From an uncultured Cohaesibacter sp. (GTDB lineage Bacteria; Pseudomonadota; Alphaproteobacteria; Rhizobiales; Cohaesibacteraceae): a stretch of 64,000 nt of DNA. The notes beneath the pieces are model-generated. The model did no database searches and was not told the origin of the DNA. It worked only from the letters and a program-made list of their open reading frames with translations. Both the position numbers and the translations under genes were made by a program. How positions within the stretch are numbered: the first letter of the stretch is position 1; every line of letters begins with the position of its first letter. Below, piece by piece: positions 1 to 8,900 of the stretch. The stretch covers positions 2,061,303 to 2,125,302 of the forward strand of contig NZ_OY761553.1 of NCBI RefSeq assembly GCF_963664735.1, in the 5' to 3' direction.

Positions 1-65
1 TCGAGCAATTATTGCTGCGCACAAACAAATTGTAATTGTAGAAATATCATTTTCCAGCGCCCGAT

Positions 66-848
66 TCAGCTGCTGCGTCTTTGCGGAAACTGAAGGGCAG
101 GCATTATCGGAGCAACCAGGCGCCCCAGAGCCTTGCAAGAGGCATAAAGACTGTCATGATGCACATTGGGCAGATTATACTTGAGCACGTTATTGGCTTT
201 ATCTCTCAAAACGCCATGAGCTTCTTCAACGATCAGATCCGCCGCGGCCAAATCCCAGTCATTGGAGTCTTCTCTGGCCAGTGCCAGATCCAGAGCTCCG
301 GTGGTGACCATGACAATCCGGTAGGCCAGAGACCGGACATAACCGGCATTCTGCACCCCGGCACGCGCAAGCGGGCCGCGGGCGATGGCAGGGCGCGGAC
401 CGGCAGCTCTGGCCCCATCAAGGCTGGCAAGGCGAGGACAGACAACGGGCACATTATTCAGATAGGTGCCACCGAACCGCGAAGCGCTATATACTTCGCC
501 CCGCACCGGAGCAAAAAGGACAGCAGCCACAGGACGATGATTTTCAACGATCGCTAGGGATATGGTCCATTCTGTCCCACCATCGATGAAAGCGCGTGTT
601 CCATCAATCGGATCAATGACAAATACGCGCTGCTTATCAAGCCGATCCTTGTTATCTTCGCTTTCCTCGGACAGCCAGCCATAGTCAGGACGAGCCGCCA
701 TCAGTGTTTCTTTCAGAAACTGGTCGACGGCAAGATCAGCCTCGGTCACGGGGCTCATATTCTGTTTGGTCCAGACTTGCGGATCTCTGTTGAAATAGCG
801 CAGCGCCAAGGCTCCGGCGTCTTTGGCGACGTCCTGCAGAAGCTGCAT
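66..848 (-). CDS. Inositol monophosphatase family protein (CysQ/HisN-like)
   Basis: A Mg-dependent phosphatase of the inositol monophosphatase superfamily, whose members dephosphorylate inositol phosphate, histidinol phosphate or 3'-phosphoadenosine nucleotides. The full set of metal-site motifs is visible: acidic pair E61-E62, DPIDGT at 79-84 and WDLAAAD at 198-204. The length of 260 residues is normal. I chose the ATG at 848 because AAGGA sits 4 bases upstream. An in-frame TTG at 908 would add 20 residues and overlap the stop of the upstream pmbA gene. It lies just downstream of pmbA on the same strand and is probably co-transcribed. The motifs do not decide the substrate; CysQ-like PAP phosphatase and HisN are both possible. 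Confidence 0.88.
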   Translation of the reverse strand: MQLLQDVAKDAGALALRYFNRDPQVWTKQNMSPVTEADLAVDQFLKETLMAARPDYGWLSEESEDNKDRLDKQRVFVIDPIDGTRAFIDGGTEWTISLAIVENHRPVAAVLFAPVRGEVYSASRFGGTYLNNVPVVCPRLASLDGARAAGPRPAIARGPLARAGVQNAGYVRSLAYRIVMVTTGALDLALAREDSNDWDLAAADLIVEEAHGVLRDKANNVLKYNLPNVHHDSLYASCKALGRLVAPIMPALQFPQRRSS

Positions 849-894
849 GTCTTCCTTGTATGCGTGTTTGAAACCAGCAGAGGTCTTCGAAATC

Positions 895-2265
895 TTATCG
901 TCCGGCAACGGTCATTCCCTCTACCAGAACAGATGGTGCATTCACCGCATGCTCAAAGGACAAGTCATCGGCCGGAATCATCCGGGCGAACATATCGACC
1001 AGATTGCCAGCAATGGTAAATTCGGAAATGGCCTCGGCCAACTTGCCGTCCCTGATACGGATGCCCGCAGCGCCACGCGAATAGTCTCCCGTCACCCCGT
1101 TGACGCCCTGCCCGATCAGGTCCGTGATAAATACGCCATTCTTGATGCCGGAAATGAGATCCTGCTGAGTGCGGGTGCCAGCTTCAAGGCGAAGATTGGT
1201 TGTTGAGGGATAAGGGTTGGCTCCGGAGCGCGACGCACGTCCGTTGGTCTTGAGTCCCAATTCGGCAGCGGTTGCGCTATCAAGAACCCATTGGTTCAAA
1301 TAGCCGTCTTCAACCAAAGCCAACGGTTGGCAATCAACGCCTTCCCCGTCAAACGGCCGAGAACCGAGACCACGACGCAGCGTCGGGTCGTCGTTGATGC
1401 GAATGCCTGACGGGAAGACCCGTCGGCCCAGCTTGTCATTGAGGAATGATGTGTGCCGGGCGATTGCAGCGCCATTGATGGCCGAAGCAAAATGTCCAAC
1501 CAAGGTTGTCGCGACGCGCGGCTCAAACAGAATGTCGTAAGTGCCGGTCTCGATCTTGGCCGGATTAAGACGCCCCACAGCTCGCTCCCCGGCACGGCGG
1601 CCCACAAGGCTCGGCGATCTCAAATCATCCCGATGCACGGCGGCGGAAAAGGAATAGTCCCGTTCCATCGTTGTGCCGCTACCAGCAATAGCGGTAATGG
1701 AAAAGGAAATGCGTGAAGACAAGTAGGACCCAACAAAGCCGTGCGAGGTGGCAAGAACAGCCCCACCAAGAAAATGACCGGCACCAGCACCGCCGGATTT
1801 CGTAACGCCATCAACAGCAAGCGCGGCCTCTTCTGCTTCCCGCACCATTTCGGTTAGATCTTCCGATGTTGGAATAACCAGATCTGCCGGATCCAGCGCC
1901 TTGATGCGCTCAGACACCAAAGACGGTTCCATGAGATCGCTGCGCGCAGCCAGCCGGGCAAAAGGATCAGGCGGAGACATATGCGCCATTGCAACCGCTC
2001 GCTCGGCAAGTTTGGTCAGGATATCCAGATCGTCCGTGGTGTTGGTGGAGATGGATGCCTTGCGGCCATCAATAAAGACCCGGAGCGCCATGGAGTCATT
2101 TTCCGAATGCTCATTTTCTTCAAGGGCTCCATCGCGCAAACCGACGGAACTGGAAACCGCTCTGGCTGCAACTGCATCTGCAGAATCTGCTCCCGCCTTC
2201 ATGGCTGCTTTTACCAGATGGTGGGCTCTTTCCTCTATAACGGACTGATCGAGAAGGTCTGACAT
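895..2265 (-). CDS. pmbA: TldD/PmbA family metalloprotease PmbA
   Basis: 456 residues, the normal length for PmbA/TldE. With TldD this family forms a heterodimeric metalloprotease that matures microcin B17-type peptides and degrades CcdA in E. coli. The product starts with an acidic helical segment and contains the characteristic C-terminal region, including a GVNGVTGDYSRGAAG stretch near residues 405-420, which is diagnostic for the family. PmbA subunits normally lack the HExxxH of TldD, and none is seen here. The start ATG at 2265 follows an AAGAG-like site. The stop lies about 46 bases before the start chosen for the phosphatase gene downstream, suggesting one transcript. No tldD is present in this window. 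Confidence 0.93.
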   Translation of the reverse strand: MSDLLDQSVIEERAHHLVKAAMKAGADSADAVAARAVSSSVGLRDGALEENEHSENDSMALRVFIDGRKASISTNTTDDLDILTKLAERAVAMAHMSPPDPFARLAARSDLMEPSLVSERIKALDPADLVIPTSEDLTEMVREAEEAALAVDGVTKSGGAGAGHFLGGAVLATSHGFVGSYLSSRISFSITAIAGSGTTMERDYSFSAAVHRDDLRSPSLVGRRAGERAVGRLNPAKIETGTYDILFEPRVATTLVGHFASAINGAAIARHTSFLNDKLGRRVFPSGIRINDDPTLRRGLGSRPFDGEGVDCQPLALVEDGYLNQWVLDSATAAELGLKTNGRASRSGANPYPSTTNLRLEAGTRTQQDLISGIKNGVFITDLIGQGVNGVTGDYSRGAAGIRIRDGKLAEAISEFTIAGNLVDMFARMIPADDLSFEHAVNAPSVLVEGMTVAGR

Positions 2266-2548
2266 AAACTCTTGTCTTCTACTTTACTGGTTGAGCGGAA
2301 AATTCCGCTTTCTCTATGTCTTAGGGTCTCAAAGCGGCTTGAGCAAGTAAAAAGGCATAACAGGTTCCAGTACAATCTGGGGGAAAGTGGTTGCCAAAAG
2401 GTGAAGATTCAGCCTCGGTAACCATTCCCTAACCCTATATAATATCACGCTTTTTTAACCCTCTTGCTTAAGCAAATAATGAAGCCTGTTTGCTAGGCTG
2501 GGCCTATTCAAAAGAAGCACCCTAAAAGGGGCTCGAAGGAGAAGGCTC

Positions 2549-3199
2549 GTGAGGCGTCAAGAAAATCAGAAATACACGGAAGCCATTTCCTACCAAACAG
2601 TGGGGGCTGCTCGCATAGACCCCCACAATTTGGCCAAATATTTTCGGTCTGGCGAAATCAGGTCCAAGGCATCCAAGCTGACGGGCATTGATGAAGCCGA
2701 GCTATTTGGCACAAATGTACCGGGCATCGTTCAGATCAAGTCCGATCAGGTTTTGGTAGAATGCAATCTAAGCTGTGGTTTGCCACTGCTCGTGCGCGTA
2801 CCCATTTCCTATTATAAAGGTGTCGGCGCACGCTTTGTGGTCGGTAAACGCGAAGGCAATCCGCTCATTTGCATCCTTGAACTGATCCATGACGACCCAA
2901 ATCTGACCCTGCCATTGATGGTAAGCACAGATTTGGAAGATGCTGCCGTGGACTGGCAAAGCTGGTCCAAGCGTTATCACCTTCCGATGCTGCACAAGCC
3001 CCTGGGCTCACAAGGGTATGATATTGTTGCCAATGATGTCGGCTCGCTCTCGGAGCTGATCGCAGGCCCGCAACAACCGCGCCGCCCTCATGCACAATTT
3101 GCGATCCGTCGCCCCCGTTTTCTAACTCGCCGCAAGGTGGGACACTTTACTGCAACCATGCCTCGCTACAAAGAGCGCGAAATTATCGCCAGAAACTGA
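2549..3199 (+). CDS. DUF6101 family protein
   Basis: 216 residues, no signal peptide and no membrane segment. I recognise it as DUF6101, an uncharacterised family common in Hyphomicrobiales. It has a basic C-terminus (RRPRFLTRRK region, residues about 183-195) and a beta-rich middle. The start is a GTG at 2549 with a strong AAGGAGAAGG site 3-10 bases before it. It is monocistronic: a 10-bp perfect hairpin follows the stop, and the gene behind it runs on the other strand. The function is unknown. Confidence 0.8.
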   Translation: MRRQENQKYTEAISYQTVGAARIDPHNLAKYFRSGEIRSKASKLTGIDEAELFGTNVPGIVQIKSDQVLVECNLSCGLPLLVRVPISYYKGVGARFVVGKREGNPLICILELIHDDPNLTLPLMVSTDLEDAAVDWQSWSKRYHLPMLHKPLGSQGYDIVANDVGSLSELIAGPQQPRRPHAQFAIRRPRFLTRRKVGHFTATMPRYKEREIIARN

Positions 3200-3239
3200 C
3201 CGCCCAATTCTGACCCCGGACAGCAGTTTGTTGCAGTAA

Positions 3240-3269
3240 CAAGAGGGCCTTCGCGGCCCTCTTGCTTTT
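3240..3269 (+). terminator. Rho-independent terminator after DUF6101 gene
   Basis: Perfect 10-bp inverted repeat CAAGAGGGCC / GGCCCTCTTG around a TTCGC loop, followed by CTTTTGG. It sits 40 bases after the DUF6101 stop. Confidence 0.8.
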
Positions 3270-3339
3270 GGCACAGGCTTGCATTGGCCGATCCCGTCAT
3301 GAAGAGATCGCCACCAATTCCCATGTGCTCCAGCAAAGA

Positions 3340-3954
3340 TTACTCTTTGGCTTGATCGCAATCGTTATGCTTGCGCCAAAGGGTGGCATCGTGCCCTTCT
3401 GGCACATTTGCACAGACATCGTCCATCGCATCATATCCACGCAAATGGTTATATTGGGCGATTTGCTCCGTTGTGAGGATTTTGAGGGTCTGCAAATGAG
3501 CCGACAAGTGGATGTAACGCAATTTCCGTCTGGCTTCTTCGATATAGCCCAGCGACGTTTGCAAAAGGCCATCATTGATGATGCCTGAGCGGAATTCTTC
3601 ATTGAGCTTGGCTTCCAGAGAAATGAAACTCTCTCCCTGGGCCTTGGCCTCTTCTGTCATCTTGTCATAAAGCGCCTGAAGCTTTTCCACCTGCTCGGCA
3701 TCGAGAGGGATCTTGTCTTTCAGCTCGAGCAAATGCGTTGGCCCCGGCACACCGTTCAGCTCTGCGGCCTTGGCCAGCCCCCAGCCGCCACCACGCCGCA
3801 ATTCGGCAATGTCATCATCGGAAAGGCTTTTGATATCGCGCTTCTCTTGTCCGGCATATTTGGATTGGGTCTCGGCCGCCCACCCGCCAAGAGGGATGAG
3901 AAGAGCCATGAAAGAGCCCAGACACAGCGAAGGAACGAGAGAAGAAAGCGGCAT
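3340..3954 (-). CDS. Spy/CpxP-like periplasmic protein
   Basis: 204 residues with an N-terminal signal peptide (hydrophobic residues 5-25, cleavage probably after GGWA). The mature part is almost entirely helical, with an LTTEQIAQY motif near residue 165 and a second amphipathic segment (LDAEQVEKLQALYDKM near 88-103). These are the LTxxQ repeats of the Spy/CpxP fold, used by periplasmic chaperones and metal-stress sensors. Start ATG at 3954 has AAAGG 7 bases upstream. It stands alone between two genes of unrelated function. The assignment rests on motif pattern only; the family is broad and the role, chaperone or metal sensing, is undecided. Confidence 0.7.
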   Translation of the reverse strand: MPLSSLVPSLCLGSFMALLIPLGGWAAETQSKYAGQEKRDIKSLSDDDIAELRRGGGWGLAKAAELNGVPGPTHLLELKDKIPLDAEQVEKLQALYDKMTEEAKAQGESFISLEAKLNEEFRSGIINDGLLQTSLGYIEEARRKLRYIHLSAHLQTLKILTTEQIAQYNHLRGYDAMDDVCANVPEGHDATLWRKHNDCDQAKE

Positions 3955-4097
3955 GGAATAACCTTTGACAAGAGCAATAGAGCAATGAAATTGACGAGGC
4001 CTTTGCCGCGTCCCTTACATAGTGGCACGAAACCGCGCCGCGCACTACAATCCGATAGCCTCAATTTTTCGTCATTCCAAAGAATCCGGCACTTGGC

Positions 4098-4934
4098 TCA
4101 GCGCTCGAGCAATAGCGACAAGCTTTGTTTGACCTCGTCCTTGGTATCCTCGCTCGCCTTGAGAATGTCTGCGGTTTTGAGAAAATCAAGCGGGCGGAAA
4201 TTATCCACCTTCGGGCGCACCAGAATATCCACCTTGTCATGGCGCATCTTCTCGCGCTGGATGGTCTGCATAAGAATTTGCGTTGCCCCAAACCCCATTT
4301 CAAAGGCCCCGATCTTGTCGCCATTCGGCCTTTGCGGCAGGCCAACCACATCCACGCCGATAACGATATCCGCCAGCGGGCGGACATGATCAATGGGCAT
4401 GGGATTGACGCAGCCACCATCGATGAGCAGCTGGCCGTCTATTTCGATGGGGCGAAACAGAGCCGGAATGGCAATAGACGCAGCAAGGGCCGGTCTCAGT
4501 TCTCCGGTGCTGAAGACGACCTCCTGACCGGTAAAATAATTCGACGCGCAGAAATGGGCAGGGACCGTCAGCGACGCAAAATCCTGTTTGACCTCGGGGG
4601 GCAGAAAGGTTTCCACCATCCACAAGGGATCGAACTGGGCCCAGTTGGCGACGGGGTTCTGAAGAGAGAACAATTCTGTAAAGCTCTTGGGACGATGCTT
4701 CCAGAAGCGGGAGAGCACTTCGCCTGTGTTGCTGAACAAATCCTGCAAATAATCGTGCAGCTCCAGCCCGGACATGCCGGAGGCATAGCAGGCAGAGGCC
4801 AGCGAGCCGATGGAGGTTCCCGACAGGGCAACCGGTCTGACGCCCAACTCGTCAAGCGCCTGCATGACCCAGACATGGGAGATGCCCCGCGCTCCGCCAC
4901 CTCCAAACGCCACGGCTACCGTTTTATCGCTCAT
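4098..4934 (-). CDS. Patatin-like phospholipase family protein
   Basis: 278 residues, cytosolic (no signal peptide). It has the complete Ser-Asp dyad of the patatin fold: oxyanion glycine motif GGGGARG at residues 11-17, nucleophile elbow GTSIG with Ser41, and the dyad Asp in DGG at 172-174. Such enzymes hydrolyse acyl esters of phospholipids. The start is the ATG at 4934, behind AAAGAGA. An in-frame upstream ATG at 5066 would add 44 basic, low-complexity residues and push the oxyanion motif away from the N-terminus, so I rejected it. The closest bacterial relatives are RssA/YchK-type proteins. The physiological lipid is unknown. Confidence 0.9.
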   Translation of the reverse strand: MSDKTVAVAFGGGGARGISHVWVMQALDELGVRPVALSGTSIGSLASACYASGMSGLELHDYLQDLFSNTGEVLSRFWKHRPKSFTELFSLQNPVANWAQFDPLWMVETFLPPEVKQDFASLTVPAHFCASNYFTGQEVVFSTGELRPALAASIAIPALFRPIEIDGQLLIDGGCVNPMPIDHVRPLADIVIGVDVVGLPQRPNGDKIGAFEMGFGATQILMQTIQREKMRHDKVDILVRPKVDNFRPLDFLKTADILKASEDTKDEVKQSLSLLLER

Positions 4935-5097
4935 CACATTCTCTTTTCGCTTGCTCTGTTTCTTACGCCTGCATGACCTTGGCCATCGGCAGGAAGCATT
5001 TTTTCGTTGCATGGCAACCATGCCATTGCACCTGAGGGGCGCAGTAAATATATTTCTAATATTCAACTTTAACAGAATTCACAAAAGAGACCGTATC

Positions 5098-5295
5098 ATG
5101 ATCACATTGAATGTAAAGGAAATGGCCTGCGGTGGTTGCGTCAAATCCGTAACCGAAGCGGTCAAGAGCATTGATTCCGCTGCTGAAGTGGACGCAAGCC
5201 TTGAAACGGGCGAAGTGAAGGTGCAGTCCGGTGCCAACCCGGAAGCCATCCGCAGCGCCATCGAAGAAGCAGGCTTCCCGGCAGCTCTCGCCTGA
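5098..5295 (+). CDS. Heavy-metal-associated domain protein (CopZ-like)
   Basis: 65 residues forming one HMA ferredoxin-like domain. The metal site MACGGC is at residues 9-14, followed by an alpha helix and the usual hydrophobic pattern ending in AIRSAIEEAGF. Proteins of this size carry Cu(I) to P-type ATPases or act as copper buffers. No copper ATPase or CueR is adjacent, so copper as the metal is inferred from the family. The start ATG at 5098 fits the conserved MITLNVKEM beginning; longer in-frame versions read through unrelated sequence. A long hairpin terminator follows. Confidence 0.9.
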   Translation: MITLNVKEMACGGCVKSVTEAVKSIDSAAEVDASLETGEVKVQSGANPEAIRSAIEEAGFPAALA

Positions 5296-5342
5296 GAGCA
5301 GTAAACGGATTTTGAAATTTGATCGGAAGCACGTTGCTTATT

Positions 5343-5387
5343 AAATGAAAAAGTCGGACATCTTGCACTGGTCCGACTTTTTCATTT
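5343..5387. terminator. Bidirectional intrinsic terminator
   Basis: Perfect 17-bp inverted repeat (arms 5343-5359 and 5371-5387, sequence AAATGAAAAAGTCGGAC and its complement) with an 11-base loop. The descending arm holds a T-run on either strand. It lies 47 bases after the CopZ-like gene. Confidence 0.85.
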
Positions 5388-5606
5388 GTGCATTCGTCAA
5401 AATTGGAATGAAGAAACCGAGACATTCGTGTTTACCGGCTCCAGTCACTCACTTTCCAATGGTATTTACACACCATATTTTCGCCTTTTTTGCAAAATGC
5501 GACAAAAAGAAGCTCTAATTTGCCTCCGAGGCCCAAATGAAAAGAATTTGTTTACCCTGTTTGCGCAACATAGCCATACAAGTTAATTCTACAGGGGTGC
5601 CCAATC

Positions 5607-7100
5607 ATGTCATCAGGACCTGCGGATCTTAATTCTGTCCGCATTGCAGTCGTTAGTTCTGATCCCGCATTTCGCCGCATGATCAATGATCAACTGGCTC
5701 AGTTGCTTGAAGAAAAGCTCAAGCAGCCTTGCGACATTCAGATGTTTGACGACAAAGCCCCGACCAGCTTCCTTATGGAGCCGGCCTGCGCCCTCATTAC
5801 GTTTGAAGGCGAAGAAGAGCTTCAGGTCCTGTCACGTCTGGCAAGCCGCCACCCGAACATGCTGCTTTTGGCGCTCAGCAACAATGGCTCGGTTTCCCGT
5901 GCGGTTGCTTCGATGCAGGCTGGCGCGCATGATTTCATTGCCCGCCCCATTTCCGCCGAGGTGCTTAGCAGCCGGATGAGCGAAATGATTGCTCAGCACC
6001 GCCCTGCCCCTCAGAGCGATATCCTTGTTTCTCAGCATAAAAGCGCTGTCAGCGGCCACAATGGCCCGACCGGTTTTACTGTTGCAGACCAATCGGCAGA
6101 TTTCGAGATCATGCGTGACTTCGAGGGTTTCATCGGCAAATCTTCCGCCATGCAAGGGGTCTATGACCAGATCATGCGCATTGCCGGATCGAAAGCCCCG
6201 GTTTTCATCACGGGCGAATCTGGCACCGGCAAGGAAGTGTGCGCTCAGGCGCTGCATGCCCGCTCTTCGCGCAGCTCCGGCCCGTTCATTGCCATCAACT
6301 GTAGCGCCATTCCGGCCGACTTGATGGAATCGGAAGTCTTCGGCCATGTGCGCGGTGCGTTCACCAGCGCCAACGACGACCGCAAGGGAGCCGCAGAGAT
6401 GGCCGACGGCGGCACTCTGTTCCTTGACGAAATCGGCGAAATGCCCCTCGATCTGCAAGCCAAGTTGCTCCGCCTCATTCAGACCGGCACACTGCGCCGG
6501 GTAGGCAGCAATCAGGAAATCTCGCTTAACATCCGCTTTATCGCCGCAACCAATCGCGACCCTCTAGAGGAAGTGCGCGCAGGCCGGTTCCGGGAAGATC
6601 TGTTCTACCGCATGCATGTGCTGCCGATCCATCTGCCGCCACTCAGAGACCGCACGGGGGATATTGTCCCTCTGGCGAAAAGCTTCCTCATCCAGTATGC
6701 GCGGGAAGAAGGCAAGGGGTTCCACATTTTCAGCACAGAAGCAGAGCATATGCTCTCGGCCTATCGCTGGCCGGGCAATGTGCGCCAATTGCAGAATACG
6801 ATCCGACGCCTGACGGTGATGTATGATGGCGCGGTTGTTGAACCGGACCACCTGCCGGACCTGTTGCGCAGCGATGAAAGCTTCGAGCAGGATCTGGATC
6901 GCGCAATCAGTGATCTGCGCCAAATGGGCGTTGCGATGTCTGAGGCAATCCAGCCTTTTTGGCAGCAGGAAAAACAGATCATTGAAGGGGCGCTCAGTCA
7001 TTTTGACGGCAACATTTCTCGCGCCGCAGCGGCGCTGGAGATCAGCCCCTCCACCATTTATCGGAAACGCATGAGCTGGGCTCACAAAGAAACAGCCTGA
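5607..7100 (+). CDS. Sigma-54-dependent transcriptional activator, degenerate receiver
   Basis: 497 residues with three domains. Residues about 11-128 have the receiver fold, but the usual phospho-acceptor position is CALITFEG (no Asp) and the conserved Lys is replaced (ARPIS). Residues 174-400 are a sigma-54 AAA+ domain with Walker A GESGTGKE (203-210), Walker B LFLDEIG (271-277) and an arginine-finger region. The sigma-54 contact loop reads GAFTSA (250-255) instead of GAFTGA. Residues 465-490 are a Fis-type HTH (ISRAAAALEISPSTIYRKR). Start ATG at 5607 has AGGGG upstream. It is not next to a kinase. Members of this class control motility, nitrogen or carbon genes; the target is not evident here. 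Confidence 0.9.
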   Translation: MSSGPADLNSVRIAVVSSDPAFRRMINDQLAQLLEEKLKQPCDIQMFDDKAPTSFLMEPACALITFEGEEELQVLSRLASRHPNMLLLALSNNGSVSRAVASMQAGAHDFIARPISAEVLSSRMSEMIAQHRPAPQSDILVSQHKSAVSGHNGPTGFTVADQSADFEIMRDFEGFIGKSSAMQGVYDQIMRIAGSKAPVFITGESGTGKEVCAQALHARSSRSSGPFIAINCSAIPADLMESEVFGHVRGAFTSANDDRKGAAEMADGGTLFLDEIGEMPLDLQAKLLRLIQTGTLRRVGSNQEISLNIRFIAATNRDPLEEVRAGRFREDLFYRMHVLPIHLPPLRDRTGDIVPLAKSFLIQYAREEGKGFHIFSTEAEHMLSAYRWPGNVRQLQNTIRRLTVMYDGAVVEPDHLPDLLRSDESFEQDLDRAISDLRQMGVAMSEAIQPFWQQEKQIIEGALSHFDGNISRAAAALEISPSTIYRKRMSWAHKETA

Positions 7101-7290
7101 TTCCTGTCAACGGTTTGCACTCAGACCCAACTGTACAAAAATGTTAACAATGCACAGTGGTTTGGTGCGCTATTTCGGTCTCATCCGGGCACCATCCCCG
7201 TCTTCTATGGCATAATCGGCGATAACATCTCGACAGAAGGCTCATACGCCAGTATGAGTCATTGCTGATGGCATAAAAAGAGATATACGT

Positions 7291-7557
7291 ATGATTTTCT
7301 GTGTTCAAGGCCGGGCAAGCGAAGCCCCCAAACCACCGCAGACGCAACCGCAGCGCCGCAATTTCATTGTGGCGATCGATAGCGAACACGCCGGTTTTGC
7401 CAGAGAAACTGCAAAGCAGGTCCTCATCAAGGCGGGATATAATTTTATCACCGTTTCGCGTGTATTGCGCGCAACCGGAGATGTTCTTGACCCGGCAATC
7501 GCTGAAATCGTGGATCAGGCACGGCGCAACGGGGTGGGGATAGCCATCTATCGCTAA
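7291..7557 (+). CDS. Hypothetical small protein
   Basis: 88 residues, soluble, with an N-terminal Pro/Gln-rich stretch (residues 11-23) followed by a compact alpha/beta-looking segment (FIVAIDSEHAGFARETAKQV and ITVSRVLRAT). The ATG at 7291 follows AAAAAGAG at a suitable distance. The GNAT gene starts 66 bases downstream on the same strand, so the two may be co-transcribed. I do not recognise a family. Confidence 0.55.
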   Translation: MIFCVQGRASEAPKPPQTQPQRRNFIVAIDSEHAGFARETAKQVLIKAGYNFITVSRVLRATGDVLDPAIAEIVDQARRNGVGIAIYR

Positions 7558-7622
7558 CCGAGGATAGCAATCGCCTTTGGCTTTCGCCCTGCCAGCAATC
7601 ATTCCGAAAAGAAGATCCACTC

Positions 7623-8114
7623 ATGAATTATGCTCTTATCCGCTCTGCAACCGATAAAGACGGCTCAGGGATCGGCGCTCTGATCGCGGCCATTTTCGCC
7701 GATTATGACAACTGTCATTATATCGATGCGGAATTCCCCGAATTGGAGCATCCGGCCAGCTATTATGCGGCTATGGGTGGGCAAATCTGGGTAGCCGAAC
7801 AGGATGGCGAAATCGTTGGTTCGCTGGCCGTTTCGGAGTCACTCACGCCCGGTTTGTTCGAACTGCACAAGGTTTATGTGGCCAAGAAGGCCCGTGGACA
7901 GGGGCTTGCGTGGTCCATGTTCAATCTGGCAACAGATCTGGTCGACAGTCGCGGGGGTAACGCCATTCGCCTGTGGAGCGACTCGCGATTTCATGAAGGC
8001 CACGCCTTCTATGAGAAGATCGGTTTTGAAAAAGTGCCGGTAGACCGTTTTCTGGGCGACTATTCCAACAGCTGGGAATATGGCTATCGCCTTCAAGCGC
8101 AGGACGCAGACTGA
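7623..8114 (+). CDS. GNAT family N-acetyltransferase
   Basis: 163 residues with a GNAT core. An acceptor-side N-terminal half is followed by the acetyl-CoA loop, motif A, read as VYVAKKARGQGLAWSMFN near residues 82-99 (R-G-Q-G-L/A pattern), and a final beta-bulge segment HAFYEKIGFEKVPVDRF near 126-142. These enzymes transfer acetyl from acetyl-CoA to an amine on a small molecule or protein. The substrate cannot be told from sequence. It is the last gene before a convergent EF-hand gene. Confidence 0.88.
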   Translation: MNYALIRSATDKDGSGIGALIAAIFADYDNCHYIDAEFPELEHPASYYAAMGGQIWVAEQDGEIVGSLAVSESLTPGLFELHKVYVAKKARGQGLAWSMFNLATDLVDSRGGNAIRLWSDSRFHEGHAFYEKIGFEKVPVDRFLGDYSNSWEYGYRLQAQDAD

Positions 8115-8156
8115 TCGCATTTTTGCCGTTTCAAAGACCCATTGAGCGCTTTGAAC

Positions 8157-8188
8157 AGAAAAGCCTGCTGCCCCAAAGGGGCAACAGG
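8157..8188 (-). terminator. Terminator of the first EF-hand gene
   Basis: On the minus strand an 11-bp stem (one G-T wobble) with a TTT loop, made of CCTGTTGCCCC and GGGGCAGCAGG, followed by CTTTTCTG. It lies 38 bases downstream of the stop at 8226. Confidence 0.65.
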
Positions 8189-8225
8189 TCAGCACACCAT
8201 CAGAAATATTTTTTTTAGTTTGGCT

Positions 8226-8858
8226 CTATTCTGTACTGGTGCTCGGCGCTGGTTGTGCAGTCGGAGCTTGCATGAAGCGCGGGCCATAGCCCATACCGCG
8301 ACGTGGGCCGTCATTCTGGTCGAGCTTTCCGTCGTTGTTGCTGTCCATGAATGCAAACATCTGGTCGGCATGCGCCTTGAGTTCAGCAGGTGTGATCTTG
8401 CCGTCTGCGTTGGTATCCATGAACTGGAACCCGCGGGCCATACGGTTCTGGGTCATTTTGAGCCATTCGGCCTTGAACTCTTCCAGATTGATGGCGCTAT
8501 CGCCGTCCTTGTCGTTTTCTGCTACCTTTTTGTCAAAGCCATCATTCACTTCAGCTTTGGTCAGGACGCCGTCTTTGTTGGCATCAAACTGCTGTAGCAT
8601 CATGGCTCCGCCAAAGTGCGGACCTGGGCGGCCCATCATGCCAGCACCCATCATGCCGCCGCGCATATAACCGCCGCGTGGACCGGCATTGTAACCGCCA
8701 CGCATTCCGCCGCCGCGACGACCCATCCAGTTTCCATCTTGCTGGTTGCTCCAACCATAGCCCCAACCGCCAGCAGATGCGCTATTCACAGCCATAGATG
8801 TTGCAGAAAGACCTGCAACCAATGCCACTGCAAGTGCGATTTTTGTTGCGTTTTTCAT
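8226..8858 (-). CDS. Exported EF-hand protein, Gly/Met-rich
   Basis: 210 residues. A signal peptide (residues 1-29, cleavage after SASA) is followed by a Gly/Arg/Met-rich segment (43-87, containing GGMMGAGMMG) and four canonical 12-residue EF-hand loops starting at D92, D116, D148 and D172, each with Asp/Asn at positions 1, 3 and 5 and Glu/Asp at position 12. It should bind Ca2+ in the periplasm or outside the cell. It is a paralogue of the EF-hand gene at 9269-10297: same signal peptide start, same loop spacing. Start ATG at 8858 overlaps a short upstream frame (ATGA). Upstream it shares two elements with its paralogue (17-bp palindrome, 45-bp box), suggesting control by the adjacent two-component system. 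Confidence 0.85.
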   Translation of the reverse strand: MKNATKIALAVALVAGLSATSMAVNSASAGGWGYGWSNQQDGNWMGRRGGGMRGGYNAGPRGGYMRGGMMGAGMMGRPGPHFGGAMMLQQFDANKDGVLTKAEVNDGFDKKVAENDKDGDSAINLEEFKAEWLKMTQNRMARGFQFMDTNADGKITPAELKAHADQMFAFMDSNNDGKLDQNDGPRRGMGYGPRFMQAPTAQPAPSTSTE

Positions 8859-8896
8859 CTCTCGAATCCTCTATCAAATATCCGCCAATTCCTCAT
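8855..8896 (-). CDS. Possible 13-residue leader peptide
   Basis: Reads MRNWRIFDRGFER and stops at a TGA that overlaps the ATG of the EF-hand gene (ATGA at 8855-8858). A GGAG lies about 4 bases before its ATG, and that ATG lies inside the conserved 17-bp palindrome. The paralogous gene has the same MRNW beginning, but there the frame runs into the EF-hand protein without a stop. It could be a coupling leader or a by-product of the conserved palindrome. Confidence 0.3.
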   Translation of the reverse strand: MRNWRIFDRGFER

Positions 8897-8900
8897 TGGC
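8884..8900 (-). promoter_or_regulatory. 17-bp palindromic leader element, copy 1
   Basis: On the gene strand GCCAATGAGGAATTGGC: a 6-bp inverted repeat (GCCAAT/ATTGGC) around a GAGGA loop that resembles a ribosome-binding site. It is identical to the element at 10324-10340 and lies at the same distance (26 bases) from the start codon. It may form an RNA hairpin or bind a protein dimer. Confidence 0.6.

Noticed and set aside
4935-5066. N-terminal extension of the patatin-like protein.
   Set aside because: The extra 44 residues are basic and low-complexity, and the ATG at 4934 has a ribosome site and places the oxyanion motif normally.
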